Part shown: positions 32,037-40,658 of the stretch, piece by piece
Layout: each line of letters begins with the position of its first letter
Numbering within the stretch: the stretch's first letter is position 1
DNA from: Polaromonas sp. AET17H-212
GTDB taxonomy: Bacteria > Pseudomonadota > Gammaproteobacteria > Burkholderiales > Burkholderiaceae_C
Length of the DNA stretch: 45,266 nt
Assembly: GCF_002379085.1 (NCBI RefSeq)
Contig: NZ_NBZW01000033.1
Location: 1-45,266 of the forward strand
Direction of reading: 5' to 3'
Made by a program: the position numbers and the translations under genes
The notes under the pieces: generated by a model
What the model saw: the letters and a program-made list of their open reading frames with translations, nothing else
Told to the model about the DNA's origin: nothing
Database searches by the model: none

Positions 32037-32092
32037 ATCAGGGCGCAGCCCAGGCGAATAGCGCGCAAGCAGCTATCATTTTTATATCAAAA
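32037..32092 (-). repeat. ATAGCTG-type dispersed repeat, copy 5
   Basis: On the minus strand: CTTTTGATATAAAAATGATAG followed in order by CTGCTTGCGCGCTATTCGCC and TGGGCTG. The ATAGCTGCTTGCGC core is the clearest of the five copies; the distal ATTTTTATC end is lacking or lost. It lies just after the LysR remnant and before gor, and may have taken part in that gene's truncation. Confidence 0.6.
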
Positions 32093-32166
32093 GCCCCGTC
32101 CCTTGCAGGCTCAAGGCACTGCAGGCATGCTTGGGCTCTTTCCGGCAAGACCACAGAACACGACCT

Positions 32167-33549
32167 ATGAAAAATTTTGACTTTGACCTGTTTGTCATCG
32201 GCGGCGGCAGCGGCGGCGTGCGCGCCGCACGCATGGCCGCGCAGCGCGGCGCCCGTGTGGCGCTGGCCGAGGTGGCCGCCATGGGCGGCACCTGCGTCAA
32301 CGTCGGCTGCATTCCAAAAAAGCTCTACAGCTACGCAGCGCACTATGCCGAAGCCTTTGAGGAATCGCGCGGCTTCGGCTGGACCGGCGAGGCGCCGGTG
32401 TTCAACTGGGAGCGGCTCAAGACCAACCGGGCACTTGAAATCTCGCGCCTCAACGGCGTGTACCTCCAGCTGCTGCAGGGCTCGGGCGTCCAGATCATCG
32501 AGGGCTGGGCCTCGCTGGCCGACGCCCACACGGTGGAGGTCGAAGGCAGCCGCTACACCGCCAAACACATCCTGGTCGCCACCGGCGGCCGGCCCAGCCT
32601 GCCCGAGGTGAAGGGCCGCGAGCTGGTCATCACCTCGGACCAGATTTTCGACATCGATCCCTTCCCCGCGCGCCTGCTGGTGGTGGGCGGCGGCTACATC
32701 GCCTGCGAATTTGCCTCCATCTTCAACGGCCTGGGGTCCCAGGTCACCCAGCTGTACCGCGGCGCCCAGGTGTTGCGCGGCTTTGATACGGAAGTGCGGA
32801 CCTTCGTGGCCGCAGAAATGGTCAAGACCGGCGTGGACTTGCGGCTGCACGCCGATGTGACCGCCATCAGCCAGGCGGCAGACGGGCTGCACGTGCAACT
32901 GCAGGACGGCAGCAGCACCACGGTGGACGCCGTGCTGTACGCAACCGGCCGCCTGCCCAACGTGGCCGGCCTGGGCCTGGAAAACGCCGGCGTCCCGCTC
33001 AACCACCAGGGGGCGATCGAGGTCAATGCCCACTACCAGACCTCGGTACCGTCGATCTACGCCCTGGGCGACGTGACCGCACGCATCCAGCTGACGCCGG
33101 TGGCGCTGGGTGAGGCCATGGTGGTGGTCGACCATCTGTTTGGCGCCGCGGCCGGCAAGAAGCCGCGCCGCATGAGCTACGACTTCATCCCGACCGCGGT
33201 GTTCACGCATCCGAACATTGGCACCGTGGGTTATTCGGAAGCCGATGCGCGCAAGGAATTCGGCAAGGTCAGCATCTACCGCAGCGAGTTCAAGGCACTC
33301 AAACACACCCTGAGCGGCAGCACCGAGCGCACCCTGATGAAGCTGGTGGTGGACGACGCCTCCGACCGCGTGGTCGGCCTGCACATGGTGGGGGCCGACG
33401 CGGGCGAGGTGGTCCAGGGTTTTGCCGTGGCCATGAAGGCCGGCGCGACCAAGGCCATTTTCGACAGCACCATTGGCATCCACCCGACGGCGGCGGAGGA
33501 GTTTGTCACGATGCGCGAGCCGGTGAAAGAGCCGGCGCGTGCGCCCTGA
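32167..33549 (+). CDS. gor: Glutathione reductase
   Basis: This NADPH-dependent flavoenzyme keeps glutathione reduced in the cytoplasm. The 460-residue protein has the FAD site VIGGGSGGVRAAR (about 10-22), the redox-active disulfide Cys43/Cys48 (GGTCVNVGCIPKK), an NAD(P)-binding VVGGGYIACEFASIF stretch and the C-terminal GIHPTAAEEFVTM with the active-site His-Glu pair. The TYVNVG-type Val before Cys48 and YSYAAHYAEAF after it are typical of glutathione reductase and not of lipoamide dehydrogenase. The ATG at 32167 gives the normal N-terminus. It ends 12 bases from the convergent 76-residue gene. Confidence 0.93.
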   Translation: MKNFDFDLFVIGGGSGGVRAARMAAQRGARVALAEVAAMGGTCVNVGCIPKKLYSYAAHYAEAFEESRGFGWTGEAPVFNWERLKTNRALEISRLNGVYLQLLQGSGVQIIEGWASLADAHTVEVEGSRYTAKHILVATGGRPSLPEVKGRELVITSDQIFDIDPFPARLLVVGGGYIACEFASIFNGLGSQVTQLYRGAQVLRGFDTEVRTFVAAEMVKTGVDLRLHADVTAISQAADGLHVQLQDGSSTTVDAVLYATGRLPNVAGLGLENAGVPLNHQGAIEVNAHYQTSVPSIYALGDVTARIQLTPVALGEAMVVVDHLFGAAAGKKPRRMSYDFIPTAVFTHPNIGTVGYSEADARKEFGKVSIYRSEFKALKHTLSGSTERTLMKLVVDDASDRVVGLHMVGADAGEVVQGFAVAMKAGATKAIFDSTIGIHPTAAEEFVTMREPVKEPARAP

Positions 33550-33561
33550 GCCATCTGACCG

Positions 33562-33792
33562 TCAGGCCGGTGGCGCGCTCTCCTCTTCGGGAAGGACCAC
33601 ATTGGCCCGCTCGATCGCCGCATCAAAGGCGGCCAGTTCGGCATCCCCCTGAAACACGGGGCGGCTGTCCAGCGGGTGAAACACCTGGTGTTGCAGCCGC
33701 CGCAGGGCGTCGGACCGCTCCATCGCCTCCAACACCTTTTGGGGCGTCATCATCAACATGAAAGGATTGGCGCTGGGGGCGTCGACTTGCAT
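33562..33792 (-). CDS. Small protein of unknown function, 76 residues
   Basis: The product reads MQVDAPSANPFMLMMTPQKV, then LEAMERSDALRRLQHQVFHP and LDSRPVF; the C-terminus is acidic. AAGGAG lies nine bases before the ATG at 33792, which supports it as a real gene. I do not recognise a domain. A helical segment (about 15-35) could mediate binding to a partner. It converges on gor. The 165-base gap to phnM contains its promoter region and nothing else I can name. Confidence 0.75.
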   Translation of the reverse strand: MQVDAPSANPFMLMMTPQKVLEAMERSDALRRLQHQVFHPLDSRPVFQGDAELAAFDAAIERANVVLPEEESAPPA

Positions 33793-33957
33793 GGCAGCAA
33801 CTCCTTGGACACATGGGTGGCACAGACATTGAACAATGAACGGATGGCTGCACTTTAGGAGACGCAAAAAATTCAGGAAAGTCAGCCGGCAGCCCGATCG
33901 CTTGTAGGTGTCCGGCTGACACGCCGCTGCAGGCCCGCGGACCCCGCACCGGCACGC

Positions 33958-35097
33958 TCAGAATGCGCGCACGCCCTGGTGCCAGGCCGCCCGCACGATG
34001 GGCATGTCGCCGCTCATCCGGACCCGGATCAGGTCCGCGCGCAGGCCGGGGGCCAGCTCGCCGCGGTCCGTCAGGCCGATGGCGCGGGCCGGGTTGCGCG
34101 TGACGGTGTTGACCGCCTTGGGCAGGCTCCAGCCCGCCGTGTCGCGCAGCAGAAACGCCGACTGCAGCAGGCTGGCGGGCACGTAGTCCGACGAAAAAAT
34201 GTCGAGCAAATCAAGCTGCGCCAGTTCAGCCGCCGACACATTGCCCGAATGCGAGCCGCCCTTGACCAGGTTGGGGCCGCCCATGACGATGCCCATGCCC
34301 GCCTCGCGGGCCGCCCGGGCGGCGGCCACGGTGGTCGGAAATTCCGAGATGGCAATGCCTTCCTGGCTGGCCTGCTCGACATGCGCCACTTCCGTGTCAT
34401 CGTGGCTCGCGACCGGCAGGGCCCGGGCACGGCTGCCGGCAATAACGGCCGCGCGGTTGGGAATGGCAAAAAGCTCCTGGTGCGCCCGGCGCTCCTGGAT
34501 CAGGGTTTCATATTCCGCATCATTGAAGCTGCCGTAACGCTCGGCATAACGCCGGTACTTGCTCAGGTCGCGCCACTGGCGCTGGCCCGGCGTGTGGTCC
34601 ATCACGCTGACCAGTTCGAGCAGGGAGTCGTCGGCATAGTGTTCGAACACTTCCACGATGTCGGGGGCCGAGACCTCGCAGCGCAGGTGCAGCAGGTGCT
34701 CGACCCGCAGCAGGCCTTCGGCGCGGCACTCGTGCAGGGCCTCGATCGACACATGCTGGGTCTGGCTGCGTGTGCCGCCCTGGTCCATGTCCCCGATCAC
34801 GACCGAATCGAGCACGGTGATGATGCCGGCGGCCGCGCACAGCGCGTCGTGCATGACCGTGGCGGAGTGGGCGTTCCACAACACGCCGGGCCGCGGCACC
34901 AGGTGTTTTTCGAGGTTGTCGGTGTGCAGCTCGACCAGGCCAGGCAGCAGCCAGTCGCCGGCCCAATCTTCCGCACCGGTCACCGAGGTGTCGCCGCGGG
35001 CTATGGAACGGATCAGGCCACCCTCGACCACCAGACAGCCGGTGAACTCCTCGTCGGCTGTGACAATTCTTGCGTTCCTGATGATTTTCTGCTTCAT
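33958..35097 (-). CDS. phnM: Alpha-D-ribose 1-methylphosphonate 5-triphosphate diphosphatase PhnM
   Basis: This amidohydrolase-superfamily enzyme removes pyrophosphate from the C-P lyase intermediate, giving ribose 1-methylphosphonate 5-phosphate. The 379-residue protein carries the metal motif LVELHTDNLEKH (His, His), plus LDSVVIGDMDQGG, VASHDDTEVAHVEQA and the PNLVKGGSHSGNVSAAEL segment, all typical of PhnM. It is the last gene of the phnGHIJKLM operon, 14 bases after phnL. Length and start match the family. Confidence 0.95.
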   Translation of the reverse strand: MKQKIIRNARIVTADEEFTGCLVVEGGLIRSIARGDTSVTGAEDWAGDWLLPGLVELHTDNLEKHLVPRPGVLWNAHSATVMHDALCAAAGIITVLDSVVIGDMDQGGTRSQTQHVSIEALHECRAEGLLRVEHLLHLRCEVSAPDIVEVFEHYADDSLLELVSVMDHTPGQRQWRDLSKYRRYAERYGSFNDAEYETLIQERRAHQELFAIPNRAAVIAGSRARALPVASHDDTEVAHVEQASQEGIAISEFPTTVAAARAAREAGMGIVMGGPNLVKGGSHSGNVSAAELAQLDLLDIFSSDYVPASLLQSAFLLRDTAGWSLPKAVNTVTRNPARAIGLTDRGELAPGLRADLIRVRMSGDMPIVRAAWHQGVRAF

Positions 35098-35111
35098 GGG
35101 GATCTTCCGGT

Positions 35112-35810
35112 TCAGTTTGATTTTCGATAGTGTTCGACATCCAGGCAGCGGCTGGCGACCGCTTCGCGCACTTCGTCGTCGTGAAAAATGCCGACGACGG
35201 CGGCCCCACGCGCACGTGCCGCATGAATCAACTCCACCACGACGCGGCGGTTGTCTGCATCCAGCGAGGCGGTCGGTTCGTCGAGCAGCAGCACGGGATG
35301 GTTGGCAATCAGGCCATGCGCGATGTTCACACGCTGCTGCTCACCGCCGGAAAACGTCGCAGGCGGCAAATGCCAGAGGCGTTCGTGCAGGTTCAGCCGC
35401 GCCAGCCATTGCGCGGCCTGGCCGCGCGCCTCGTCGGCGGCCACGCCGAGGCGGCGCAGCGGCTCGGCCACGATGTCCAGTGTCGAGACCCGTGGAATCA
35501 CGCGCAGGAACTGCGAGACATAACCGAGTGTGCGGCGCCGCACATCCAGCACCTCCCGCGGCGCTGCGGCGGACAGGCTGATCCACTGCTCCTGGTGGCG
35601 GATGCGCACCTCCCCGCTGCTGGCGCTGTAATTGCCGTACAGGCAACGCAGCAGCGAACTTTTTCCGCTGCCGGAATGGCCGGTCAGCGCCAGGCACTCG
35701 CCGGGGCCGACGCTCAGGCTGATGCCGGAAAAAACAGGCAGCGCCAGGCCGCCGCGCGCGTGCAGGGTGAAGGTCTTGGAGAGCTCGCTGGTTTCAAGGA
35801 CAGAAGTCAT
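35112..35810 (-). CDS. phnL: C-P lyase accessory ATPase PhnL
   Basis: This ABC-type ATPase of 232 residues is required for making ribose 1-phosphonate triphosphate together with PhnG, H and I. Walker A is TGHSGSGKSSLLRC, the signature FSGGEQQRVNIAHGL and Walker B VLLLDEPTASLD. Unlike transporters it has no permease partner. I took the ATG at 35810; a TTG eight codons upstream is also in frame but has no better ribosome site. The gap to phnK is 32 bases, the longest inside the operon. Confidence 0.94.
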   Translation of the reverse strand: MTSVLETSELSKTFTLHARGGLALPVFSGISLSVGPGECLALTGHSGSGKSSLLRCLYGNYSASSGEVRIRHQEQWISLSAAAPREVLDVRRRTLGYVSQFLRVIPRVSTLDIVAEPLRRLGVAADEARGQAAQWLARLNLHERLWHLPPATFSGGEQQRVNIAHGLIANHPVLLLDEPTASLDADNRRVVVELIHAARARGAAVVGIFHDDEVREAVASRCLDVEHYRKSN

Positions 35811-35842
35811 GGTGATGCTCAGGTGGCCAATCAAGTGGCGAA

Positions 35843-36667
35843 TCAGGGGGTGAGAACGGAAGACACCAGCAGCTGGGTATAGGGATGCTGCGGATCGTCG
35901 AGCACGCGGTCGGTCAGGCCCTGCTCGACCACGCAGCCGTCCTTCATGACCAGCATGCGGTGCGCCAGCAGGCGCGCCACCGCGAGGTCGTGCGTGACAA
36001 TCACGGCCGCCAGCTGCAGCTGGTCGACCAGCTCGCGCAGCAGATCCAGCAGCCGCGCCTGCACCGAGACATCCAGCCCGGTGGTCGGCTCGTCCATGAA
36101 AACCAGGCGCGGGTGGGTCACCAGGTTGCGGGCAATCTGCAGGCGCTGCTGCATGCCGCCCGAGTAGGTACCGGGCAGGTCGTCGATGCGGTCCACATCG
36201 AGTTCGACACGTTCCATCCAGCTCAGGGCCTCGCCGCGCAGCTTGCCGTAATGGCGCGCGCCCAGGGCCATCATGCGTTCGCCGATGTTGGCGCCGCCGG
36301 AGACATTCATGCGCAGGCCGTCGCGTGCATGCTGTTCGACAAAACCCCAGTCGGTGCGGGCCAGCCAGCGCAGCCGCGCTTCAGACAGCCCGGCCAGGTC
36401 CACCAGCCCGGACGCGCCGCGTGATGCGGCGACGCCGCTGCCGGCCTCCTCGCGCAGGTCGTAGTGAACCGAACCTTCGTCGCATGCCAGGCGCGACGCC
36501 AGCAGGCGCAGCAGCGTGGACTTGCCGGAGCCGGACTCACCGACAACGGCCAGCACCTCGCCGGGGTAAAGATCAAAACTCACGCCGCGGCAGGCCCAGC
36601 GCAGGCGCTGGCCCTGCATGAACTGCTTGCCGGCATCGCGGACGGACAGGAGAAGATCGCCGCTCAT
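35843..36667 (-). CDS. phnK: C-P lyase complex ATPase PhnK
   Basis: The 274-residue ABC-type ATPase docks on the PhnGHIJ core complex. Landmarks: Walker [17 protein letters not shown]-loop WGFVEQHARDGLRMNVSGGANIGERMM (in parts, a PhnK hallmark), signature YSGGMQQRLQIARNLV and Walker B RLVFMDEPTTGLD. It overlaps phnJ by four bases (ATGA). The insert REEAGSGVAASRGASGL after the second strand is longer than I expect and may be a flexible loop. Confidence 0.94.
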   Translation of the reverse strand: MSGDLLLSVRDAGKQFMQGQRLRWACRGVSFDLYPGEVLAVVGESGSGKSTLLRLLASRLACDEGSVHYDLREEAGSGVAASRGASGLVDLAGLSEARLRWLARTDWGFVEQHARDGLRMNVSGGANIGERMMALGARHYGKLRGEALSWMERVELDVDRIDDLPGTYSGGMQQRLQIARNLVTHPRLVFMDEPTTGLDVSVQARLLDLLRELVDQLQLAAVIVTHDLAVARLLAHRMLVMKDGCVVEQGLTDRVLDDPQHPYTQLLVSSVLTP

Positions 36668-37566
36668 CGCGCGCCCTCCTGCGCCAGGCGCGCCAGCGCG
36701 TCCGGCATCTGCACGGCCTGCTGCGTGCCCACCTGCCCGGCCTCGCAGCGCCCACTGCAGAAGTCACTGTCCGAACAGACAAACAGGCGGCTGCCTTCGT
36801 CATCCACAATCATTTCGTCGAGAAAACTGTCTGCCGCGCCGCACAGGGCGCAGGCGTGTTCCCAACGCTGCACTTCAAACGGGTGGTCCTCAAAATCCAG
36901 GCTGCGCACGGAGGTGTAGGGCGGGATGGCGTAAATGCGTTTTTCCCGGCCTGCGCCGAACAGCTGCAGCGCCGGGTTCATGTGCATCTTGGGGTTGTCG
37001 AACTTCGGTATCGGCGACGGCGAGGTCAGGTAACGCTCGTTGACCAGCACCGGGTAATCGTAGGTCTTGGAGATCGCGCCGAGCTGGGCGATGTCCTCGT
37101 AGAGCTTGACGTTCATCAGGCCGTATTCCCCCAGCGCGTGCATGGTGATGGTTTCCAGGCGGCGCGGCTCCAGCCGGAACAACGGCTCCGGCATGGGCAC
37201 CTGGTACACAATGGTTTGCGCTTCGGTCAAGGCGGCTTCCGGAATGCGGTGCCGCGTCTGGATGATGGTGGCCTCGGCGGTTTTCTCCGTGGTCGGCACG
37301 CCGGTGGTCCGCGCAAAAAAGCGGCGAATGTTGACCGCATTGGTGGTGTCGTCGGCCCCCTGGTCAATCACCTTGAGCACATCATCGCGGCCAATGATGC
37401 TGGCCGTGACCTGCACGCCACCCGTGCCCCAACCGTAGGCGAACGGCATTTCCCGCGAGCCGAAAGGCACCTGGTAGCCCGGGATGGCAACCGCCTTGAG
37501 CATGGCGCGGCGGATCATCTTTTTGGTCCGCTCGTCCAGAAATCCGAAGTTGTAATGCTCGTCCAT
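36664..37566 (-). CDS. phnJ: C-P lyase, radical SAM enzyme PhnJ
   Basis: This is the catalytic subunit that breaks the carbon-phosphorus bond by radical chemistry, releasing the alkane and a 1,2-cyclic phosphate. The 300-residue protein keeps the noncanonical cluster cysteines Cys239 and Cys242 (CALCG), Cys264 and Cys270 (CSDSDFC), each two positions before the E. coli numbering. Other landmarks are YNFGFLDERTKKMIRRAMLK, MPFAYGWGTGGVQVTASIIG and KFDNPKMHMNPALQLFGAGREKRIYAIPPYT (read in parts). A Cys-containing tail (SGRCEAGQVG) adds one more cysteine. It overlaps phnI and phnK by four bases or fewer. Confidence 0.96.
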   Translation of the reverse strand: MDEHYNFGFLDERTKKMIRRAMLKAVAIPGYQVPFGSREMPFAYGWGTGGVQVTASIIGRDDVLKVIDQGADDTTNAVNIRRFFARTTGVPTTEKTAEATIIQTRHRIPEAALTEAQTIVYQVPMPEPLFRLEPRRLETITMHALGEYGLMNVKLYEDIAQLGAISKTYDYPVLVNERYLTSPSPIPKFDNPKMHMNPALQLFGAGREKRIYAIPPYTSVRSLDFEDHPFEVQRWEHACALCGAADSFLDEMIVDDEGSRLFVCSDSDFCSGRCEAGQVGTQQAVQMPDALARLAQEGAR

Positions 37567-38726
37567 CAGGCTGCTTTCTGTATCGCCGGTTCGGAGGGGC
37601 GGGCGGGCACCACATGCCCTTGGTCCGCGTGTTGGTCATCGTGGCCTTCCTGCGCATGGGCGGCACGCAGCCGGCGCACCAGTTCCAGTTCGGACTGGAA
37701 GTCCACGTAATGCGGCAGCTTCAGGTGCTGCACAAAACCGGAGGCCTCCAGGCTGTCGGCATGCGACAGCACGAATTCCTCGTCCTGCGCCGGCGCCACG
37801 GCCAGCTCGCCCAGTTCGCGGGCACGCAATGCACGATCAACCAGCGCCATCGCCATGCTTTTGCGCTCGGCCCCGCCAAACGCCAGGCCGTAGCCCTGGG
37901 TGAACTGCGGCGGCACCTCGCGGTTGCCGGCAAACTGGTTGATCATCTGGCACTCGGTGACTTCCACCTCGCCGATGTCAACCGCGAAGCCCAGCTCGTC
38001 GGCCAGAATTTCCACGGACACGGCGCCGCGCCGGATTTCACCGGCAAACGGATGGGCATTGGCATAACCGCGCTGGGTGGAATACCCCAGACCCAGCAGC
38101 CAGCCTTCGTCGCCGCGCGCCAGCGCCTGCAGGCGCAACGGCCGGTCGGCCGGAAACATCAGCGGCTCACGCGTCAGGTCGCCGGGCTCGCTGTCTGCAA
38201 CGGGGCGCGGTGTCTCCATCAGGCCTTCACGCGCCATCAGCTCGTTGACACGCGGCATGCTGGCCGGCAGGGCCGGCGCCGCGGCCTGGGGCGCCGGCGA
38301 CGCCTCGTCACCGCCCCCTTCGGCCAGCAAGGCAAAGTCGAGCAGGCGCTGGGTGTAGTCATAGGTAGCGCCCAGCACCTGGCCGCCGGGCACATCCTTG
38401 AAGGTGGCCGAGACGCGGCGCGTCAGCTTCATCTGTGCGGTATCCAGCGGCAGGCTGTAGCCAAAACGCGGCAGCGTGGTGCGGTAGGCACGCAACAAAA
38501 AGATCGCCTCGATCAGGTCGCCACTGGCCTGCTTGATCGCCAGGGCGGCCAGTTCGGGGTCGTACAGCGAGCCCTCGGACATGACACGATCCACCGCCAG
38601 CGACAGCTGCGTGCGGATCTGGGCCACCGACAGTTCCGGCAGCGAGGGATCGCCGCGGCGCTGCGCGGCGAGCAGATGCCAGGAGTTCTCGATGGCGGCG
38701 GTGCCGCCTTTCACAGCTACATACAT
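37566..38726 (-). CDS. phnI: C-P lyase subunit PhnI (nucleosidase-like)
   Basis: PhnI, with G and H, replaces the adenine of ATP by phosphonate. The 386-residue protein begins MYVAVKGGTAAIENSWHLLA, as the family does; the longer frame to 39119 overlaps phnH and is not supported. Further landmarks are GYSLPLDTAQMKLTRRVSATF, LGLGYSTQRGYANAHPFAGE, VTECQMINQFAG and SGFVQHLKLPHYVDFQSELEL (in parts). The C-terminus ends in a His/Gln-rich variable tail (HAQEGHDDQHADQGH). It is one base from phnH and overlaps phnJ (ATGA). Confidence 0.95.
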   Translation of the reverse strand: MYVAVKGGTAAIENSWHLLAAQRRGDPSLPELSVAQIRTQLSLAVDRVMSEGSLYDPELAALAIKQASGDLIEAIFLLRAYRTTLPRFGYSLPLDTAQMKLTRRVSATFKDVPGGQVLGATYDYTQRLLDFALLAEGGGDEASPAPQAAAPALPASMPRVNELMAREGLMETPRPVADSEPGDLTREPLMFPADRPLRLQALARGDEGWLLGLGYSTQRGYANAHPFAGEIRRGAVSVEILADELGFAVDIGEVEVTECQMINQFAGNREVPPQFTQGYGLAFGGAERKSMAMALVDRALRARELGELAVAPAQDEEFVLSHADSLEASGFVQHLKLPHYVDFQSELELVRRLRAAHAQEGHDDQHADQGHVVPARPSEPAIQKAA

Positions 38727-38727
38727 G

Positions 38728-39327
38728 TCAGATCCCCTCCAGACGCCGCACGCGGGTCGTGCGCGGCAGCCCCAGCGCCTTGTCGGCGCAGGTAAAAACA
38801 AGGTCCACCCCTTGCGGAAACGCGGCATGGTTGGCTTGCCACTGCGTCCAGAAGTGGTCGGGCAGGCCGGCAATACGCACCGTCTGCATGTCCTGGATGC
38901 CGGGACCGCGCCATTCGACAGCCGGGCCGTCATCCAGCGAGGGCACTTCCACCAGCAAGGTGGCCGAACGTTCGGGCGCCTGCGCCGAGCCTGGCGCAAA
39001 GTTGTCCAGCGGCGGCATGGCCCCCGCATCGACAAGCACGGCAAACGCCGCCTCTTGCGGGGCAGCCGCCCGGCCCGCCCCGGTGTGAAAACGCAGCCAG
39101 TCCGGGGCGGCACCCTCACCGTGCTGCCACCATACCGGGGTGTCGTCGTCCGTCAATGCAAGCAGCAGATGCGCCATGGCCGGACCCAGGGCCAGACCCG
39201 GGATCGGACCGCCGAGAACGAAGCGCCGGCCGGGCCTCGACAGCGCGTCCAGCACACGGCGAAAAGCGGTCTGTGCGTCATGCACAGGATCGGCGAAGCC
39301 GGCACTCAGAGGCTGGTTCTGCGTCAT
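38728..39327 (-). CDS. phnH: C-P lyase subunit PhnH
   Basis: The 199-residue structural and catalytic partner of PhnG, I and J. Family segments: GFADPVHDAQTAFRRVLDALSRPG near the N-terminus (in parts), ALTDDDTPVWW, TGAGRAAAPQEAAFAVL and the C-terminal DLVFTCADKALGLPRTTRV. The start at 39327 overlaps the phnG stop (ATGA), and the stop is one base before phnI, so expression is tightly coupled. Confidence 0.95.
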   Translation of the reverse strand: MTQNQPLSAGFADPVHDAQTAFRRVLDALSRPGRRFVLGGPIPGLALGPAMAHLLLALTDDDTPVWWQHGEGAAPDWLRFHTGAGRAAAPQEAAFAVLVDAGAMPPLDNFAPGSAQAPERSATLLVEVPSLDDGPAVEWRGPGIQDMQTVRIAGLPDHFWTQWQANHAAFPQGVDLVFTCADKALGLPRTTRVRRLEGI

Positions 39328-39788
39328 GCCTGGCCCCGCACAAAGGTGAAAAATTCAACTTTCGACGCGGCCGCTGCGCGGCTGGTCGCGTCCCGCTGCG
39401 CGGCCTGTTGCCTGGCCAGCGGCTCGACCACTTCGCGCATGAGGTCCGCGTGGCGCGTGGGGTCCTGCAGCAAGGCGTCAAACACGGCAATCAGTTCGGC
39501 CTTGCGGCGGTCGCGCCCCAGGGCGTAACCCACACCCAGCGCACCCGGGCCGACGCGCAGGGCACACCGCGTCACACTGGCCTCCCCGAGGTTGAAGGCG
39601 TCGCCGGTCCCCCCGACCCGGCCGCGCAGCATGACCATGCCGGATTCGGCAGGCCGGACATGCGCCAGCGGTGGCAGGGCGCCCAGAAGGATCCACGCCT
39701 TTTCAAGTTCGGGCCGGGTGGCGCGTGCCAGCACGGCCAGCCAGCGCCTGCGGGGTTCGTGGTGGGGGTTTATCGACTCGTTTGTCAT
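39324..39788 (-). CDS. phnG: C-P lyase subunit PhnG
   Basis: This 154-residue first subunit of the C-P lyase core has RRRWLAVLARATRPELE, then VRPAESGMVMLRGRVGGTGDAFNLGEASVTRCALR (in parts) and GYALGRDRRKAELIAVFDALL, all typical. I took the ATG at 39788 (MTNESINPHHEPRRR). The open frame upstream lacks family similarity and crosses the shared promoter with phnF. It heads the seven-gene phnG-M operon. Confidence 0.95.
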   Translation of the reverse strand: MTNESINPHHEPRRRWLAVLARATRPELEKAWILLGALPPLAHVRPAESGMVMLRGRVGGTGDAFNLGEASVTRCALRVGPGALGVGYALGRDRRKAELIAVFDALLQDPTRHADLMREVVEPLARQQAAQRDATSRAAAASKVEFFTFVRGQA

Positions 39789-39884
39789 ACAGATGTCTAA
39801 ATCAGTCACTAGAGTTGGGTTTGTCACTGCAAACAACCACAAGGGCCGCAAGAAGACCCTAGTTCAACCGGACAACATGACCAA
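39789..39884. promoter_or_regulatory. Divergent phnG-phnF promoter region
   Basis: These 96 bases separate the core C-P lyase operon from its GntR-type regulator. GTTTG (39819-39823) and CAAAC (39830-39834) form an inverted repeat, and GTCACT occurs twice (about 39804 and 39824). Also visible is GTCTAAATC, partly like a HutC-family half-site. They are candidate PhnF operators; none is conclusive. I see no clear Pho box on this side. Confidence 0.4.
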
Positions 39885-40658
39885 ATGATGACAAGCGAAC
39901 GCCCTCTTTCCAGCGCACCCGGCCGGCGCAGCGGTGTGGCCGTGTGGAAGCAGATTGCCGACACACTGGGCACCGAAATCCGTGACCGCGCCTTCACGGC
40001 GACCGGACGTCTGCCCAGCGAAAACGAGCTCTCCTCCCGTTTTGGTGTGAACCGCCACACGCTGCGCCAGGCGGTTGCCGCCCTGCAGGGTGATGGTCTG
40101 GTGCGGATCGAACCGGGCCGCGGCACCTTCGTCCAGCACGAACTGCTCGACTACGTGTTGTCGCGCCGTACCCGCTTCAGCGAAAACCTCCAGCGCCAGG
40201 GACTGCTGCCGAGCAAACAGCTGCTCACCGCCCGGGAGATGCCCGCGCCCGAACGTGCGGCGCATGAACTCCAGCTGGGCAAGGGCGACAAGGTGCTGAT
40301 GGTGGAAATGCTCGACGAGGCCAACGAGCAGCCGATCGCGCTGGCCACGGCCTACTACCCTGCCGGGCGATTCGCCGGCCTGCTCGACATGCTGGGCCGC
40401 GGCACCTGCACCACGGACATCCTGCGGCACTTTGGTGTCGAGGACTACGTGCGCGCAGAAAGCCGCGTCACCACCCAGATGCCGTCCGCTGAAACCGCAC
40501 GGCTGCTGAAGCAGCCGCTGACGCGGCCGGTGTTATGTGTCGAGTGCCTGGACGTCGACATGGCCGGCCGGCCGATCAAATACGGGGAAACCGTGTTTTC
40601 CGGCGACCGGGTCCAGCTGGTGATCAATGCAGGAAATGAAACGGGTGCGGTCGCATGA
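39885..40658 (+). CDS. phnF: Phosphonate regulator PhnF, GntR/HutC family
   Basis: This 257-residue transcription factor has an N-terminal winged helix (about 20-88: VWKQIADTLGTEIRDRAF, then LPSENELSSRFGVNRHTLRQA) and a C-terminal UTRA effector domain (about 100-245). The C-terminus GETVFSGDRVQLVINA is the usual UTRA end. PhnF proteins repress phn genes and respond to a phosphorylated ligand. It is divergent from phnG and overlaps the DUF1045 gene by four bases. A second ATG one codon later is equally possible as start. Confidence 0.93.
   Translation: MMTSERPLSSAPGRRSGVAVWKQIADTLGTEIRDRAFTATGRLPSENELSSRFGVNRHTLRQAVAALQGDGLVRIEPGRGTFVQHELLDYVLSRRTRFSENLQRQGLLPSKQLLTAREMPAPERAAHELQLGKGDKVLMVEMLDEANEQPIALATAYYPAGRFAGLLDMLGRGTCTTDILRHFGVEDYVRAESRVTTQMPSAETARLLKQPLTRPVLCVECLDVDMAGRPIKYGETVFSGDRVQLVINAGNETGAVA

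Noticed and set aside
35811..35834. TTG start of phnL eight codons upstream
   Set aside because: The ATG at 35810 gives the family N-terminus; the TTG has no better ribosome site. It cannot be fully excluded.
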